Shown: positions 30,962 through 39,376 of the stretch, piece after piece | Position numbering within the stretch: the first letter of the stretch is position 1 | Layout of the letters: every line of letters begins with the position of its first letter | Origin: Anaerolineae bacterium | Lineage (GTDB): Bacteria > Chloroflexota > Anaerolineae > Anaerolineales > DRMV01 | Assembly: GCA_011176535.1 (NCBI GenBank) | Contig: DUEP01000082.1 | Location: 1-39,376 of the forward strand | Direction: 5' to 3' | Length of the DNA: 39,376 bases | Notes under the pieces: model-generated | Database searches by the model: none | What the model saw: the letters and a program-made list of their open reading frames with translations, nothing else | Told to the model about the DNA's origin: nothing | Program-made: the position numbers and the translations under genes

Positions 30962-33900
30962 ATGCCCCAGGACCCCGAGGAACGCCTCACCCCGCAGGAT
31001 GGTCTCCCCCCTGAGCAAGCCCCGGTGCCCCAGGAGGATGGGCAGGGTGGGCCGGCTTTTGAGCCTGCACCCCCGGTGCCGCCGCTGGACGAGGTCTTGC
31101 CGGAGGACCCCTTGCCCGGCGAGGGCGACCCGCCGGACACGATGGTGGAGCCACCGGCCGATGAGGAGGCCCCCGCGCCAGGCGGTTCGACCCAGGGGAT
31201 GCCCGACCTCAGCAGGGTAGAGCAGCCTGCCGGGGCGCAGGGTTCCCGTCCCCAGGGGGAAGTCCCTTCCCCCGGAGCGTTGGCCCCACCGCCTCGGGAG
31301 GCCACAGACGAGGCCGGGGCCTCGCCGGTGTCGGGGCGTGGCCAGGGCGCCGGGACCTCCGCGTCGGGGGAGAAGGCGGCCGAGGGAGCGGTCGCTCCGG
31401 GTGAGGCCCCGGCGGAGGACCATGCCGGGGAGCCCCCGCCCCCCAGCGAAGCGCCGACGCCTTATGTGCCGCCGCCCCCGCCCCTGGGCGATGTGCCGGT
31501 GACGCTACCCCAGGACTGGGACACCTACGGCCTGCCCTTGCCGCCCAGGGAAAAGCCCCGCCCCCGGGCGGCCGCCCGACGCGGGGGCGCAGGGGCGAGG
31601 GAAGGCTCCGCCACCCCCTCCGGGGACCGGGCCGAGGTGGAACCGCGGGTCGCGTCCACCGTGCCGCCATCCCCGCCGGGGCCGCCGCCCCGCCAGGGAA
31701 AAGGGCGCTCCTGGCGGCGACGGGGTCTGGGGTGTCTGGTGCGGCTGTTCCTTGGGGGGCTCTTTGTGGCGGTGTTGGTGCTCATTGCGGGTGCCGCCGT
31801 GGCAGTGTACCAGTACTATGCCATCGTGGCCACCCTGCCCAGCGTGGACAATCTCAAGCAACGCGCCGCGCATTTCGAGACCACGCGCATCCTCGATCGC
31901 GAAGGCAACCTGCTTTACGAGATCCTGGACCCCCATGCCGGTCGCCGCACCTATGTGCCATTGAGCAAGATTTCGCCCTATATGGTGGCCGCCACCCTGG
32001 CCACGGAAGACCAGGATTTCTACCAGCATCCGGGCTTCGATGTCTGGGCCATCGCCCGCGCCTTCTGGCAGAACTACACCACGGGCGAGATCGTTTCGGG
32101 CGCTTCGACCATCACCCAGCAGTTGGCGCGGGCCTTGTTGCTCAGCCCCGAAGAGCGCGCCGAGCGCACCTACCGGCGCAAGTTGCGCGAGGTGGTGCTG
32201 GCTGCCGAGATCACCCGCCGGTATTCCAAAGACGAGATTCTGGAACTCTACCTGAACGAGATTTACTACGGCAATCTGGCCTACGGTGTCGAAGCCGCCG
32301 CCGAAACCTATTTCGGCACCACGGCGGACAAACTTACCCTGGCCCAGGCGGCGTTTCTGGCCGGTCTGCCGCAGGCCCCGGCGGTGTATGACCCCTACAC
32401 GAACCGGGAGGCCGCCCTGGAGCGGCAGCGGCAGGTGCTGGTCTTGATGTACAAGATGAGCCAGGAGCGGGGGTGCATCGAGGTCTCCAACAGCGTGCAT
32501 CCGGTGTGCGTGTCCGCCGAAGAGGCGGCGAAGGCGGCGGCCGAGTTGGCGGCGTACCAGTTCAAGAACCCCGAGGTGCCCATCAAGCACCCCCATTGGG
32601 TGTTCTATGTGCGTTCCCTGCTGGAAAAGATGTTCGACCCGCAGACCATTTACCGTTCGGGGTTCACCGTGTACACCACGCTGGATCCGAAACTTCAGCA
32701 GCAGGCCGAAGATATCGTGCGCCAGCAGGTGGCCGCCCTTGCCGACCGTCATGTGACCGACGGGGCCCTGGTCGCCATTCGGCCCTCCACGGGCGAAATC
32801 CTGGCCATGGTGGGCTCGGCGGACTACTACAACGAGGCGATTGCCGGCCAGGTGAACATGGCGCTGGCCCCGCGGCAGCCCGGTTCGGCCATCAAGCCCT
32901 TGACCTATGTGGCCGCCTTTGAGAAAGGCTGGACCCCGGCCACCCTGATTTGGGATGTGCCCACGGAATTCCCGCCCTCCGGCGACCCCAACGACCCGCG
33001 ACCGCCGTATAAACCGGTGAACTACGATGGGCGCTTTCACGGCCCGGTGACCGTGCGCTACGCCCTGGCCAATTCCTACAACATCCCGGCGGTCAAGACG
33101 CTGCAATTTGTGGGCATTTACGACGACCCCAACACGCCCCAGCAGGAAGGGCTGATCGCCTTTGCCCGTCGGCTGGGCATCACCACCCTCAACCGCAACG
33201 ATTACGGCCTGTCGCTCACCCTGGGCGGCGGGGAAGTCAAACTGTTGGAACTGACCGCGGCCTACGCCGTGTTCGCCAACGGTGGGCGCCGGGTGCCTCC
33301 GGTGGCCATCCTGCGCATTGTGGATCGGGAGGGCAATGTGGTCTATCAGTACAGCCCCCCGCCGGGCGAACAGGTGGTGCGGCCGGAGCATGCCTATCTC
33401 ATCTCGTCCATCCTTTCGGACAACGAGGCGCGCACCCCAGCCTTTGGCCCGCACTCGGTGCTGCGGTTGCCCTTCCCGGCCGCGGCGAAGACCGGCACCA
33501 CGAACGATTTTCGGGACAACTGGACCATTGGCTATACCCCCGATGTGGTGGTGGGGGTGTGGGTGGGCAATGCCGACAACACACCCATGGTGAACTCCAC
33601 GGGCCTGACGGGGGCGGCGCCCATCTGGGCGCAGTTTATGCAGGTGGCCATCCAGCGTCTCACTGGTGGGCATCCCACCCCCTTCGTGCGTCCGCCGGGG
33701 GTGGTGGAGCGCATCATTTGCGCCGTTTCGGGCACCGAACCCTCGCCCCACTGCCCGACCCAGCGGCGGGAGGTCTTCGCTTTCGACCAGCCCCCTTTGC
33801 CCGCCAGCGAAGACTTGTGGCAGGAGGTCACCGTGGACACCTGGACCGGCCTGCTGGCCTCGAAGGACTGCGGCTCGGATTTCACCACCCGGCGCCTGAC

Positions 33901-34510
33901 CATCAAGGTCAACGACCCCTGGGCGGTGAAGTGGTTGCGGGAGACCCGCGAAGGCCGCCAGTGGGCGCGCAAGATGGGCTTCCATCCCCTGCTCTTCTAC
34001 CCCGAGCGTTCGTGCCGCGCCACGGACCCGCGCCCCAAGTTGCGCTTTGTGTTGCCGGAACCTGACCAGCAGGTGATCGAGTCCTTTATCGATGTCTTTG
34101 CCCAGGTGGACGCCACAGCCGATTTCAAACGCTACCGCCTGGAGTACGGGTTAGGAGAAGATCCCCAGGAGTGGTATGTGCTTTCTGAGGACGATGCCCC
34201 GGTGCTATCACCGGAGCGGATTTATACCTGGAATCTGCTGGACACCTTTTCCTGGGAGGAGATGCCCATCGGGCCGGTGACCCTGCGGCTTTATCTGGAG
34301 GGGACGCACGAGCATCAGTACGCCGAGCAGCGGGTGACAGTTTACCTGCAGGTGCCCACCCCGACGCCGACGCCCACGCCCACCCTGACGCCCACGTCCA
34401 CGCCGACGCCCACTCTCACCCCAACGCCTACCCTAACGCCCACTCCTACCGCAACCGCAACATCCACGCCCTCGCCCACGGGAACCCCCTCGCCTTCGCC
34501 CACGCCGTGA
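30962..34510 (+). CDS. Class A penicillin-binding protein (PBP1A-like)
   Basis: A bifunctional peptidoglycan glycosyltransferase/transpeptidase of 1182 residues. Residues 1-255 are an unusually long Pro/Glu/Gly-rich cytoplasmic segment. One membrane anchor spans about 260-287. The GT51 domain (about 310-490) has ATEDQDFYQHPG with catalytic Glu349, ASTITQQLARALLL and RKLREVVLAAEI. The transpeptidase has S642-AI-K645 (catalytic serine), S705-Y-N707 and K843-T-G845. An Ig-like beta domain (about 1020-1130) and a roughly 50-residue Thr-Pro repeat tail follow outside the membrane. ATG 30962 follows AGGAGG that overlaps the MaoC stop. Confidence 0.93.
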   Translation: MPQDPEERLTPQDGLPPEQAPVPQEDGQGGPAFEPAPPVPPLDEVLPEDPLPGEGDPPDTMVEPPADEEAPAPGGSTQGMPDLSRVEQPAGAQGSRPQGEVPSPGALAPPPREATDEAGASPVSGRGQGAGTSASGEKAAEGAVAPGEAPAEDHAGEPPPPSEAPTPYVPPPPPLGDVPVTLPQDWDTYGLPLPPREKPRPRAAARRGGAGAREGSATPSGDRAEVEPRVASTVPPSPPGPPPRQGKGRSWRRRGLGCLVRLFLGGLFVAVLVLIAGAAVAVYQYYAIVATLPSVDNLKQRAAHFETTRILDREGNLLYEILDPHAGRRTYVPLSKISPYMVAATLATEDQDFYQHPGFDVWAIARAFWQNYTTGEIVSGASTITQQLARALLLSPEERAERTYRRKLREVVLAAEITRRYSKDEILELYLNEIYYGNLAYGVEAAAETYFGTTADKLTLAQAAFLAGLPQAPAVYDPYTNREAALERQRQVLVLMYKMSQERGCIEVSNSVHPVCVSAEEAAKAAAELAAYQFKNPEVPIKHPHWVFYVRSLLEKMFDPQTIYRSGFTVYTTLDPKLQQQAEDIVRQQVAALADRHVTDGALVAIRPSTGEILAMVGSADYYNEAIAGQVNMALAPRQPGSAIKPLTYVAAFEKGWTPATLIWDVPTEFPPSGDPNDPRPPYKPVNYDGRFHGPVTVRYALANSYNIPAVKTLQFVGIYDDPNTPQQEGLIAFARRLGITTLNRNDYGLSLTLGGGEVKLLELTAAYAVFANGGRRVPPVAILRIVDREGNVVYQYSPPPGEQVVRPEHAYLISSILSDNEARTPAFGPHSVLRLPFPAAAKTGTTNDFRDNWTIGYTPDVVVGVWVGNADNTPMVNSTGLTGAAPIWAQFMQVAIQRLTGGHPTPFVRPPGVVERIICAVSGTEPSPHCPTQRREVFAFDQPPLPASEDLWQEVTVDTWTGLLASKDCGSDFTTRRLTIKVNDPWAVKWLRETREGRQWARKMGFHPLLFYPERSCRATDPRPKLRFVLPEPDQQVIESFIDVFAQVDATADFKRYRLEYGLGEDPQEWYVLSEDDAPVLSPERIYTWNLLDTFSWEEMPIGPVTLRLYLEGTHEHQYAEQRVTVYLQVPTPTPTPTPTLTPTSTPTPTLTPTPTLTPTPTATATSTPSPTGTPSPSPTP
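34356..34507 (+). repeat. Thr-Pro-rich coding repeat
   Basis: Degenerate 6-base periodicity (cc[c/g]acg-type codon pairs) encoding Thr-Pro with some Ser and Ala at the end of the PBP. Similar tails are common at the ends of exported Chloroflexota proteins and probably cross or contact the wall layer. Confidence 0.75.
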
Positions 34511-34576
34511 CCTGCGGGAGAGGCTGGCCCTCCGGCCGGGGCGGTTTGGTCGAGCAGTATGTATGAGGAGATGCTG

Positions 34577-36084
34577 ATGAGTGATGTGTCCCGTGAAAAG
34601 CGTGAGCAGGAACGCCGGGCCCGGGTAAGGCGGGGTTGTGGCTGGTGTTGGGCCTCAATGTGGCGGTCACCGTGGCCAAGGTGGCCCTGGGGATCTTGAC
34701 GGGGGCCCTTTCGGTGGTCGCCGATGGGTTTCACTCCATGGTGGATTCCTCATCCAACCTGATGGGGTTGGCCGCGTTGCGCTTCGCGGCCCGGCTCGCC
34801 GATGAGCGGCATCCCTACGGCTATCAGTGTTACGAGACCTTAGGCGCCCTGGCCATCGGGTTGATATGGGGGTCTCGGCCTGAGAGTTCCTGCGCGCGGT
34901 GGCCGAGCGGGTGCTGACCGGGCAGTTGGGCCAGATTTCGCTGTGGGCGGTGTGCGGCATGTTGCTGGCGCTGCCGGTCAATCTGTTCATCTTGTGGTGG
35001 GAGGCCCGGCAGGGGCGGGTGTTGCAGTCGGAAGTGCTGCTGGCCGATACGGCCCACACCCGCACGGATGTGTTCATCACGATTTCGGTCATTGTGGCGT
35101 TGGTGGGGGTGCGGTTGGGGGCCGTCTGGCTGGACCCGCTGGCCGCTGTGGTGGTGGTCGGGTTCATCCTGCGCGCCGCCTGGGGGATCGTCAGCGAAGC
35201 CGCGCGCTACCTGGCCGACACGCGGGTGGTGGATCATGATTCGGTGGTTCGCCTGGCCCAGGAGGTGCCCGAGGTGCAATTGGTGCACCGCGTGCGTTCC
35301 CGCAGAAAGTCCGGCGCGGCGTTCGTGGATCTGTATGTCAAGGTTTCCCCTGAGATGAGCACCGAGCAGGCCCACGCCATCGCCACCGAGGTGGAAAAAC
35401 GTCTGCGGCAGCAGTGCCGGGGGTGGCCGACGCCATCGTGCACATCGAGCCTGCCCATGCCCCGGATACCCTTTCCACCTGGCAGCAAACGTTGCTGCGG
35501 TGCGCCGCATCGCCGATGGGTTGGGGTTGGGCCTGCATGAGTTGCATCTGCATCCCCTGGCCGAAGGACACATCCTGGCCGAGATGCACCTGAAGTTCGC
35601 TCAGGAGGTGACCCTGGCCGAGGCTCATCGGCTGGCGCAGGTGTTTCGCCAGCGGGTGCAGGCGGAGGTGCCCCAGGTGGGGGAGGTGTTGCTCTGTCTG
35701 GAGCCGTTGTCGGGCCGGATGGAGGTCGCCGAGGCGCCTCCCGATGACATCACCCGCTCCCTGGAGGCCTTTCTCAAGGAGCGGGTGGCTCCAGGACGCC
35801 TGCTCTCGACGTGGGTGTACCGCGCGGCCGGGCATTTGCATGCCGCCATCCGGGTGGCCCTGCCTGGAGCATGGCCCCTGCCGCGAGCGTATGGCTGGGC
35901 CGATGTCCTGCAGCGGGCGGTGTTGCATGAGTTCGCCTCCCTCGCCCATGTGGCCGTCGAGGTTACGCCGGATGGAGACGAGGAGGGAGCAGTGAAAGAG
36001 CAAGCGGCGGCTTTCGGTTGTCTTGACGGCCCTGGGGCGGCATGGTATGATAGAAACGCAAAATTTAGCACTCAAAACCTTTGA
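34577..36084 (+). pseudogene. Broken cation diffusion facilitator (CDF) transporter
   Basis: A divalent-cation efflux gene interrupted at five places. Frame 1 starts MSDVSREKREQERRARV. The next frame begins AGLWLVLGLNVAVTVAKVA and holds the CDF metal-site motif VVADGFHSMVDSSSN. A later frame has ADTAHTRTDVF, the second metal site, and the C-terminal domain continues VPGVADAIVHIEPAHAPDTL and then RRIADGLGLGLHELHLH. All four frame changes (near 34627, 34872, 35414 and 35500) can be repaired by adding one base to a short homopolymer. A TGA at 34881 stands where family logic expects Trp. The last frame runs through the hrcA promoter and stops inside CIRCE. It is probably not functional, unless the bases are misread. 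Confidence 0.85.
36023..36051 (+). promoter_or_regulatory. Promoter of hrcA-grpE-dnaJ
   Basis: TTGACG (36023-36028), an exact 17-bp spacer and TATGAT (36046-36051) with an extended TGg. This is a near-consensus housekeeping sigma promoter. The CIRCE operator starts 13 bp downstream, in the initially transcribed region. Confidence 0.85.
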
Positions 36085-36091
36085 GTGCTAA
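36065..36091 (+). promoter_or_regulatory. CIRCE operator (HrcA binding site)
   Basis: TTAGCACTC (36065-36073), nine bases, then GAGTGCTAA (36083-36091): a perfect match to the CIRCE consensus. HrcA should bind here and repress its own operon until heat stress draws chaperonin away. Confidence 0.98.
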
Positions 36092-36105
36092 AGAAACGAG
36101 GCCCC

Positions 36106-37221
36106 ATGACCCCCAAACGACGGACAACCCGCCCCGACGGCCTGACCGAGCGCCAGCGCCTCATCCTGGCGTTGGTCGTAGGGGAGCATATTGCCTCCGC
36201 TCAGCCCGTCGGCTCCAAGCACCTGGTGACCAAATACCGCCTGAGCGTCAGCGCGGCCACGGTGCGCAACGAGTTGGCGCGCTTGACCCGTTTGGGGTAT
36301 CTCCGCCAGCCCCATGCTTCGGCGGGCCGTGTGCCCACCGAAAAGGGCTACCGCACCTTCGTCACCGAGTTGATGGGCCGGGTAGACCTGCCGGCCGAGG
36401 TCAAACACACCATCGCTCATCAGTTCGGCCAGGTGCGCCAGGACATGGAGGCCTGGATGCGCCTGGCGGCCTCGGTGTTGGCCCGTCAGTCCCGCATGGC
36501 GGCCCTGGTCACCGCGCCGCATCCCGAAGAGGTGCGCTACCAGCATGTGGAACTGGTGGCCCTTTACGGCCGACGGATCCTCATGGTGCTGGTGCTGGCC
36601 AGTGGGGAGGTGCGCCAGCAGATCCTGGTGCTCTCCGAGCCGGTTCCCCAGGCGCGGTTGCGGGCCGTGGCCGACCGCCTCAACGCCTATTGCGCCGACA
36701 AGACCTGGGAGGAGTTGGCTATCCTGCCCACCCCGGCCGATGCCTTGGAGGCGGACATCCTGCTCCTGGTGCGCCGGGAGATGGAAGCGGTGCAGCAGGA
36801 CTGGACCGAGGACCTGGTTCACGACGGGCTGGCCCAGGTGCTCAACGAGCCGGAGTTCGGCGAGTCGGAGGCCGCGCGCCGGACCTTGCGCCTCATTGAA
36901 GAACGCACCCTCCTGGAGCAACTGTTCCGCCGGATGGTCGCTACCACCGAGGTGGGCGGGGTGCAGGTGCTCATCGGCGGTGAAAACACCTGGGAGGAGT
37001 TGCGCGACTGCGCCATCGTGCTGGCGCGCTACGGCGTCTCGGGCGTGGCCACGGGGATGCTGGGTGTGGTGGGGCCAATGCGCATGGCCTACAGCCGCAC
37101 CATTCCCACGGTGCGTTATGTGGCGCATGTGTTGACGGACCTGGTGAGCGACACATTGCTTGACGAACCCACAGCAGAAGAGGGAAGGGAAGATGGCGAA
37201 GAGAAAGCGCAGGCAGTCTGA
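36106..37221 (+). CDS. hrcA: Heat-inducible transcription repressor HrcA
   Basis: A 371-residue repressor of class I heat-shock genes. The N-terminal winged helix-turn-helix (about 8-80) has LTERQRLILALVVGEHI, the HrcA signature QPVGSKHLVTKYRLSVSAAT, and VRNELARLTRLGYLRQPHAS. The middle and C-terminal GAF-like regions follow, with VQVLIGGENTWEELRDCAIV and GVVGPMRMAYSRTIPTVRYV near the end, where chaperonin sensitivity resides in the family. ATG 36106 (behind ACGAGG) is chosen over an in-frame GTG at 36085, which lies inside CIRCE. It overlaps grpE by 29 bp. Confidence 0.96.
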   Translation: MTPKRRTTRPDGLTERQRLILALVVGEHIASAQPVGSKHLVTKYRLSVSAATVRNELARLTRLGYLRQPHASAGRVPTEKGYRTFVTELMGRVDLPAEVKHTIAHQFGQVRQDMEAWMRLAASVLARQSRMAALVTAPHPEEVRYQHVELVALYGRRILMVLVLASGEVRQQILVLSEPVPQARLRAVADRLNAYCADKTWEELAILPTPADALEADILLLVRREMEAVQQDWTEDLVHDGLAQVLNEPEFGESEAARRTLRLIEERTLLEQLFRRMVATTEVGGVQVLIGGENTWEELRDCAIVLARYGVSGVATGMLGVVGPMRMAYSRTIPTVRYVAHVLTDLVSDTLLDEPTAEEGREDGEEKAQAV

Positions 37222-37864
37222 GGAGGAAATCCTCCCCACAGAACAACCGACTTCGGAAGAGGCAACCCCTTCCGTTGGCGAAGCCTCCCCCGTCGAACCT
37301 CAAGGGGGAGCACCGGAACCCCAGAGCGCGGAACCGACCCCTGAGTCCGGTGAGTCGGCCCCTGGGGCTTCGGATGAGGCGGAGGACCTGGCGGCCCGGC
37401 TGTCCTCCCTGGAGCAGGAACTGGAGGCCGTCCGTGCTCAGGCCCAGGAGTATCTGGACGGGTGGACGCGAGAGCGGGCGGCTTTTGCCAATTACAAGCG
37501 TCGGGTGGAAGAGGAACGGCAACGTCAGCAGCAACAGTTGCTGGCCGAGGTGGTGAAGGAGTTTTTGGTAGTGTTGGACGACCTGGAACTGGCGCTGAAA
37601 AACCGCCCGCAGGAGGGGGAGGGAGCGGCCTGGGCTGAAGGCATTGCGTTGATCTACAACAAGTTGTGCGCCCGGCTGGAGGCCAAGGGGGTGGAGCAGA
37701 TCGCGGTGGAGCCGGGGCAGCCCTTTGACCCTCAGTTTCATGAGGCCATTTCCCATGAGCCGGTGGACGGCCATGAGAGCGGCCATATCATTGAGGTGGT
37801 GCGCCCCGGTTACCGCGTGGGCGATCTGGTGATCCGCCCGGCACTGGTGCGAGTGGCGCAATAG
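37193..37864 (+). CDS. grpE: Nucleotide exchange factor GrpE
   Basis: A 223-residue co-chaperone that releases ADP from DnaK. Residues 1-65 are an acidic, Pro/Ser-rich tail, longer than usual. Residues about 68-110 form the long dimeric coiled coil (LAARLSSLEQELEAVRAQAQ). The conserved core follows: FANYKRRVEEERQRQQQQLL, FLVVLDDLELALKNRP and FDPQFHEAISHEPVDGHESG, then the beta-wing ending VGDLVIRPALVRVA. ATG 37193 is chosen for AGGGAAGGGAAG just before it; its codons overlap hrcA. The partner gene dnaK does not follow. Confidence 0.95.
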   Translation: MAKRKRRQSEEEILPTEQPTSEEATPSVGEASPVEPQGGAPEPQSAEPTPESGESAPGASDEAEDLAARLSSLEQELEAVRAQAQEYLDGWTRERAAFANYKRRVEEERQRQQQQLLAEVVKEFLVVLDDLELALKNRPQEGEGAAWAEGIALIYNKLCARLEAKGVEQIAVEPGQPFDPQFHEAISHEPVDGHESGHIIEVVRPGYRVGDLVIRPALVRVAQ

Positions 37865-37911
37865 GGCGGCTTTGGGCGCGGGGCTCGCGGCGTTGCGCGC
37901 CCTGAAGCTGC

Positions 37912-37935
37912 GGCGGGGAGGGGCTCCTCCCCGCC
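37912..37935 (+). repeat. Strong GC hairpin between grpE and dnaJ
   Basis: A perfect 10-bp stem, GGCGGGGAGG (37912-37921) and CCTCCCCGCC (37926-37935), with a 4-nt loop and no T run. It lies 26 bp before dnaJ, where dnaK is often found. It could slow transcription or protect mRNA ends rather than terminate. Confidence 0.6.
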
Positions 37936-37961
37936 CGATTTCCCCAGTTGGATGAGCGAAC

Positions 37962-39083
37962 ATGGCCCGTGATTACTACGAAGTGCTTGGCGTTCCGCGT
38001 AATGCTTCTCAAGAGGAAATCAAACGCGCTTTTCGGCGTCTGGCGCGGCATTATCACCCCGATGTGAGCGATGCGCCCGACGCCGAGGAGCGTTTTAAGG
38101 AAATCAACGAAGCCTACGCCGTGCTTTCGGACCCTGAAAAGCGGGCGGCTTACGATCGCTTTGGGCACGCCGGGGTGAACAACATGGGCGGCGCGCCGGA
38201 CTTCACCACCATGGATTTTGCCGACCTGTTCGAGGAATTGTTCGGCTTTGGCTTTGGTCGGCGCACAGGACCGCGCCGCCCGCGTCCGCGTCGAGGGCGG
38301 GATGTGCATCTCAAGGTCACTTTAACTTTTGAAGAGGCCGCCTTCGGCACTGAGAAGGCCATCGAGGTCACCCGGCAGGAGGTGTGTCCGGTCTGCCAGG
38401 GTTCTGGTGCGGCGCCGGGCACCCAGCCGGTGCGCTGCGCCACCTGCGGCGGCATGGGGCGGGTGCGCCAGGCCAGGCAGACCTTTTTCGGTACCCTGGT
38501 TCAGGAGTCGGTCTGCCCCACCTGCGGCGGCACGGGGGAAGCGATCACCACCCCCTGCTCCGAGTGCGGGGGGCGGGGGCGGGTGCGGCGTACCGTGCGC
38601 CGGGTGGTGCCCATCCCCCCGGGGGTAGACACGGGCACCCAGATCCGCCTGGCCGGGGAAGGCCACGCGGGCGAACATGGCGGCCCGGCCGGAGACCTGT
38701 ACCTGGAGGTGCAGGTTAAACCCCATCGCTTCTTCCGCCGCAAGGGCGACGATGTGCTGTTGCAGGTGAGCGTCAACATGGCGCAGGCCGCCTTGGGGGC
38801 GGAGATCAAAGTGCCCACGCTGGACGGCGAGGCCGTGTTGCGCATCCCGGCGGGGACACAGCCCGGCCAGGTATTCCGCCTGCCGGGGAAAGGCTTCCCT
38901 CACCTGCGGGGGAGTGGGCGCGGCGATCAGGTGGTGGTGGTGGATGTGGAGATTCCGAAACGGCTCAACGCCGAACAGCGGGAACTGCTGGAGAAACTGG
39001 CCGCCAGCCTGGGCACGGAGGTCAAACCCCAGCCGCGCAGCGTGATGGACCGCCTGCGGGACTTCTTGCTGGGAGAGGGGTAG
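37962..39083 (+). CDS. dnaJ: Chaperone protein DnaJ
   Basis: A type I Hsp40 of 373 residues. The J domain (about 4-68) has YHPDV with His32-Pro33-Asp34. The Gly/Phe region is short (about 75-110) and partly replaced by an Arg-rich stretch ([15 protein letters not shown]). The zinc-binding region (about 140-210) has the four CxxCxGxG repeats [24 protein letters not shown] and CSECGGRG. The C-terminal substrate-binding beta domains ([26 protein letters not shown]) complete it. It stimulates DnaK ATPase and delivers clients. prmA begins 3 bp after the stop, so the two are co-transcribed. Confidence 0.97.
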   Translation: MARDYYEVLGVPRNASQEEIKRAFRRLARHYHPDVSDAPDAEERFKEINEAYAVLSDPEKRAAYDRFGHAGVNNMGGAPDFTTMDFADLFEELFGFGFGRRTGPRRPRPRRGRDVHLKVTLTFEEAAFGTEKAIEVTRQEVCPVCQGSGAAPGTQPVRCATCGGMGRVRQARQTFFGTLVQESVCPTCGGTGEAITTPCSECGGRGRVRRTVRRVVPIPPGVDTGTQIRLAGEGHAGEHGGPAGDLYLEVQVKPHRFFRRKGDDVLLQVSVNMAQAALGAEIKVPTLDGEAVLRIPAGTQPGQVFRLPGKGFPHLRGSGRGDQVVVVDVEIPKRLNAEQRELLEKLAASLGTEVKPQPRSVMDRLRDFLLGEG

Positions 39084-39086
39084 CCG

Positions 39087-39376
39087 ATGACCGAACCGGC
39101 GGCCCAATGGCTGGAACTCTCGCTGGTGGTGGATGGGGAACTGGCCGAGGCGGTGGCCGAAGTGCTCAGCCGCTACGCGCCCGGCGGGGTGGCGGTGGAA
39201 AGCACAGGCATCCGGGATAAAACGGAGGGCGAGGGGGTCCCCAAAGGGCCGCTGCGGGTGGCCGCGTATCTGCCGGTGGACCACCGCCTGAGCGAGGTGC
39301 GGCGACAAATCGAGGAAGCCCTGGGTCATCTGAGCGCCATCCGTCCGCTGCCCACGGTGCGCACCCGTTGGATCCG
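39087..39376 (+). CDS. prmA: Ribosomal protein L11 methyltransferase, 5' part
   Basis: The first 96 codons of a gene cut by the window edge. The protein begins MTEPAAQWLELSLVVDGELA and continues AEAVAEVLSRYAPGGVAVES, then RVAAYLPVDHRLSEVRRQIE. This matches the ferredoxin-like N-terminal domain of PrmA, which recognises L11. The SAM-binding catalytic domain would lie outside. The common dnaJ-prmA order supports the call. GGGAGAGGGG near the dnaJ stop serves as ribosome site. Confidence 0.8.
   Translation, partial: MTEPAAQWLELSLVVDGELAEAVAEVLSRYAPGGVAVESTGIRDKTEGEGVPKGPLRVAAYLPVDHRLSEVRRQIEEALGHLSAIRPLPTVRTRWI

Noticed and set aside
31505-33985. A long minus-strand open frame opposite the PBP gene
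   Set aside because: It is antisense to clear GT51 and transpeptidase motifs, and its product is Gly/His/Arg-rich without family features.
36085-36105. GTG 36085 as hrcA start
   Set aside because: It lies within the CIRCE right arm and has no ribosome site; ATG 36106 gives the normal N-terminus.
1-39376. CRISPR arrays, phage genes, toxin-antitoxin pairs or integrase attachment sites
   Set aside because: No regularly spaced repeats, integrase, phage structural genes or small two-gene toxin modules were seen. The only mobile DNA is the IS5-type element.

Overview
The window is a GC-rich bacterial chromosome segment, most likely from a member of the Chloroflexota, probably the class Anaerolineae. 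This is inferred from overall protein style, from a class A penicillin-binding protein with a Thr-Pro-rich tail, from split respiratory gene clusters, and from a DarA-like receptor together with HrcA/CIRCE control. No marker gene here fixes the taxonomy. Most genes use AGGAGG-type ribosome sites. Several transcription-unit heads instead have an extended -10 (TGn-TAnAAT) almost touching the start codon, so some mRNAs may be leaderless.

Layout: An IS5-type insertion sequence with a frameshifted transposase lies at 12-1062. A minus-strand group follows at 1158-4026 (DUF711 protein, SpoU/TrmH-type RNA methyltransferase, macro-domain protein). Plus-strand fabI and a bactofilin converge on a sugar-nucleotide epimerase. 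A response regulator, tRNA-Gln(TTG), and a housekeeping run follow (glmU, CorC-like CBS protein, cdd, metallophosphoesterase, DUF4349 lipoprotein), closed by a strong terminator at 12901-12937.

From 13120 to 23507 lies an energy block made almost only of membrane sectors. It holds complex I membrane-arm genes nuoA, H, J, K, L, M, N with no nuoB, C, D, E, F, G or I. ATP synthase F0 genes follow (atpI, atpB, atpE, and an atpF whose product carries a delta-subunit C-terminal domain), with no alpha, beta, gamma or epsilon genes. A strong terminator separates nuoA from nuoH.

A MurE ligase and an overlapping phosphoribosyltransferase follow, ending in a clear terminator. Facing them is a minus-strand unit: a six-hairpin glycosidase-like protein, a CPA1 Na+/H+ antiporter whose C-terminus is a DarA/PstA-like (cyclic-di-AMP receptor family) domain, and a stand-alone DarA-like protein. 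This is the most striking arrangement in the window. It suggests a nucleotide-gated antiporter with a soluble paralogue of its own sensor.

Divergent from the glycosidase gene are a MaoC-type hydratase and a large class A PBP. A cation-diffusion-facilitator gene broken by four single-base contractions and one nonsense codon comes next. The right end is the heat-shock operon hrcA-grpE-dnaJ, without dnaK, behind a near-consensus promoter and a perfect CIRCE, running into a truncated prmA.
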